Positions 63,073 through 64,000 of a stretch of DNA of 64,000 nucleotides are shown here, one piece after another (the stretch's first letter is position 1; every line of letters starts with the position of its first letter). Below the pieces are notes generated by a model. It was not told where the DNA came from. It worked only from the letters and a program-made list of their open reading frames with translations, and did not search any database. This DNA is from Sphingomonas panacis (GTDB lineage: Bacteria > Pseudomonadota > Alphaproteobacteria > Sphingomonadales > Sphingomonadaceae), in NCBI RefSeq assembly GCF_001717955.1, contig NZ_CP014168.1, positions 3,195,501 through 3,259,500 of the forward strand. The letters run 5' to 3'. The position numbers and the translations under genes are program-made.

Positions 63073-64000
63073 ATGACGCCGCGGCGCAGGGACATATTGA
63101 GGATCGGCGGCGCAGGAGCGCTTACCGCCTGCTGGCCGGGCTGGGCGGCGGCGGTCTCCGCTGGCGTGCCCGTCGCGCCGGTGAGCGCGGGCGGCACCGA
63201 CATCGAACTGCGCATCGCCCACCAGATGCTGCGGATCGGCGGGCGCGAGACTCATGCGATCGGTATCAACGGCACCGTGCCCGGCCCGCTCATCCGGCTG
63301 CGTGAAGGGCAGGACGTGCGGCTTACCGTCGTCAACGATCTGGCGGACGAGGACACGTCAATCCACTGGCACGGGCTGCTGCTGCCCTTTCAGATGGACG
63401 GGGTGCCGGGGATCAGCTTCCCGGGTATCAGGGCGGGCAGCCGCTTCACCTACGAGTTCCCGATCCGACAGTCCGGCACCTATTGGTATCACAGCCATTC
63501 CGGGTTGCAGGAGCAGATGGGGCATTATGGCCCGATCGTGATCGATCCCGCAGGTGCCGATCCGATCGCGCATGATCGCGAGCATGTCATCGTGTTGTCG
63601 GATCACAGCCCGATCCATCCGCACACGATCTTCCAGCGGCTGAAGCAGCAGGGCGGGTATTTCAACTACCAGAAGCAGACGCTGGCCGGCCAGCTTGCCG
63701 GCCGCGACCAGACGGCGGCGGAGCGCCGCGCATGGGGCAAGATGCGGATGGACCCGACCGACATCTCCGATGTGACTGGCTCCACCTACACGTATCTGGT
63801 CAATGGCCGGGGCCCGGTGGGTGGCTGGACGGCGCTGTTCCGGCCCGGCGAACGGGTGCGGCTGCGCTTCATCAATGCGTCCGCCATGACGATCTTCAAC
63901 GTGCGAATCCCCGGCTTGCGGATGTCGGTGGTGGCGACCGACGGGCTGCCGGTGCGGCCCGTGACGGTGGACGAGTTCCAGATCGCCAACGCCGAGACTT
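63073..64000 (+). CDS. copA: copper resistance multicopper oxidase CopA (partial)
   Basis: 309 codons of a CopA-type multicopper oxidase that continues past the window. The Tat signal MTPRRRDILRIGGAGAL directs folded export. The first cupredoxin domain shows INGTVPGPLIRLREGQDV, the trinuclear-site motifs IHWHGLLLP and YWYHSHSGLQEQMGHYGPI, and the second domain starts before the edge (TYLVNGRGPVGGWTALFRPGERVRLRFINAS). It oxidises Cu(I) in the periplasm. The ATG at 63073 has AGGA 6 nt upstream; ATG 63058 is an alternative. The frame is open to the last base. Confidence 0.92.
   Translation, partial: MTPRRRDILRIGGAGALTACWPGWAAAVSAGVPVAPVSAGGTDIELRIAHQMLRIGGRETHAIGINGTVPGPLIRLREGQDVRLTVVNDLADEDTSIHWHGLLLPFQMDGVPGISFPGIRAGSRFTYEFPIRQSGTYWYHSHSGLQEQMGHYGPIVIDPAGADPIAHDREHVIVLSDHSPIHPHTIFQRLKQQGGYFNYQKQTLAGQLAGRDQTAAERRAWGKMRMDPTDISDVTGSTYTYLVNGRGPVGGWTALFRPGERVRLRFINASAMTIFNVRIPGLRMSVVATDGLPVRPVTVDEFQIANAET

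Noticed and set aside
1..64000. CRISPR array, insertion sequence, restriction or toxin-antitoxin system
   Set aside because: No regularly spaced repeats, transposase, nuclease or toxin-like gene was recognised in either strand.

Overview
The window is GC-rich (roughly two thirds G+C) chromosomal DNA from an alphaproteobacterium, most likely a Sphingomonas-like member of the Sphingomonadales. The reasons are the block aroA-cmk-rpsA-ihfB beside a TIGR02300 protein gene and tRNA-Ala, the large TonB-dependent receptor next to glycoside hydrolases, the family profile of the transporters, and frequent GTG/TTG starts. The species cannot be named from this. No insertion sequence, prophage or CRISPR array is visible.

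Layout. 1-6945: a catabolic cluster. It holds the end of a MetE-like gene, a SnoaL-like protein, an alpha/beta hydrolase, and a divergent operon of MBL hydrolase, fumarylacetoacetase, amidohydrolase and MFS transporter, headed by a TetR regulator with a perfect palindrome between the divergent starts. 6961-26379: a hemicellulose locus. It holds a GH2-UxuA-carboxylesterase operon, a divergent TonB-dependent receptor, a GH43 with a discoidin-like domain, a GH43-xylB-xylA operon behind a LacI-type operator, and an MFS transporter. YkgJ, RsmB and TPR housekeeping genes lie between them. Together they suggest uptake of xylan fragments, release of xylose and uronic acid, and entry through xylulose 5-phosphate and 2-keto-3-deoxygluconate. 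26515-33848: LysR/ferredoxin-NADP reductase, a DUF4403 lipoprotein, N-formylglutamate amidohydrolase, and a transglutaminase-transglutaminase-GH130 operon.

33855-40127: core genes. These start with a tRNA-Leu(UAA) gene split by a group I intron of about 230 bp, inserted between U34 and A35, followed by ihfB, rpsA, a VOC protein, cmk, aroA, the TIGR02300 protein and tRNA-Ala(GGC). 40128-49363: envelope and signalling genes. These are a SIMPL protein, a serine hydrolase with an AraC regulator, a small outer-membrane barrel protein, an OmpR-type two-component pair, and a large beta-propeller sensor kinase. A decayed copy of the barrel gene's promoter and signal peptide lies upstream of the SIMPL gene.

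49514-64000: a YdeP-like molybdopterin oxidoreductase translationally coupled to a CioAB-type quinol oxidase, an AraC pseudogene, an MFS gene with an FAD monooxygenase, an EmrA-EmrB-outer-membrane-factor efflux operon, another MFS exporter, and copper-resistance genes copC and copA. copA runs off the window.

The strongest non-routine signals are the intron-containing tRNA-Leu, the oxidoreductase-CioAB fusion of function, the transglutaminase/GH130 operon, and two sets of decayed duplicated sequence.
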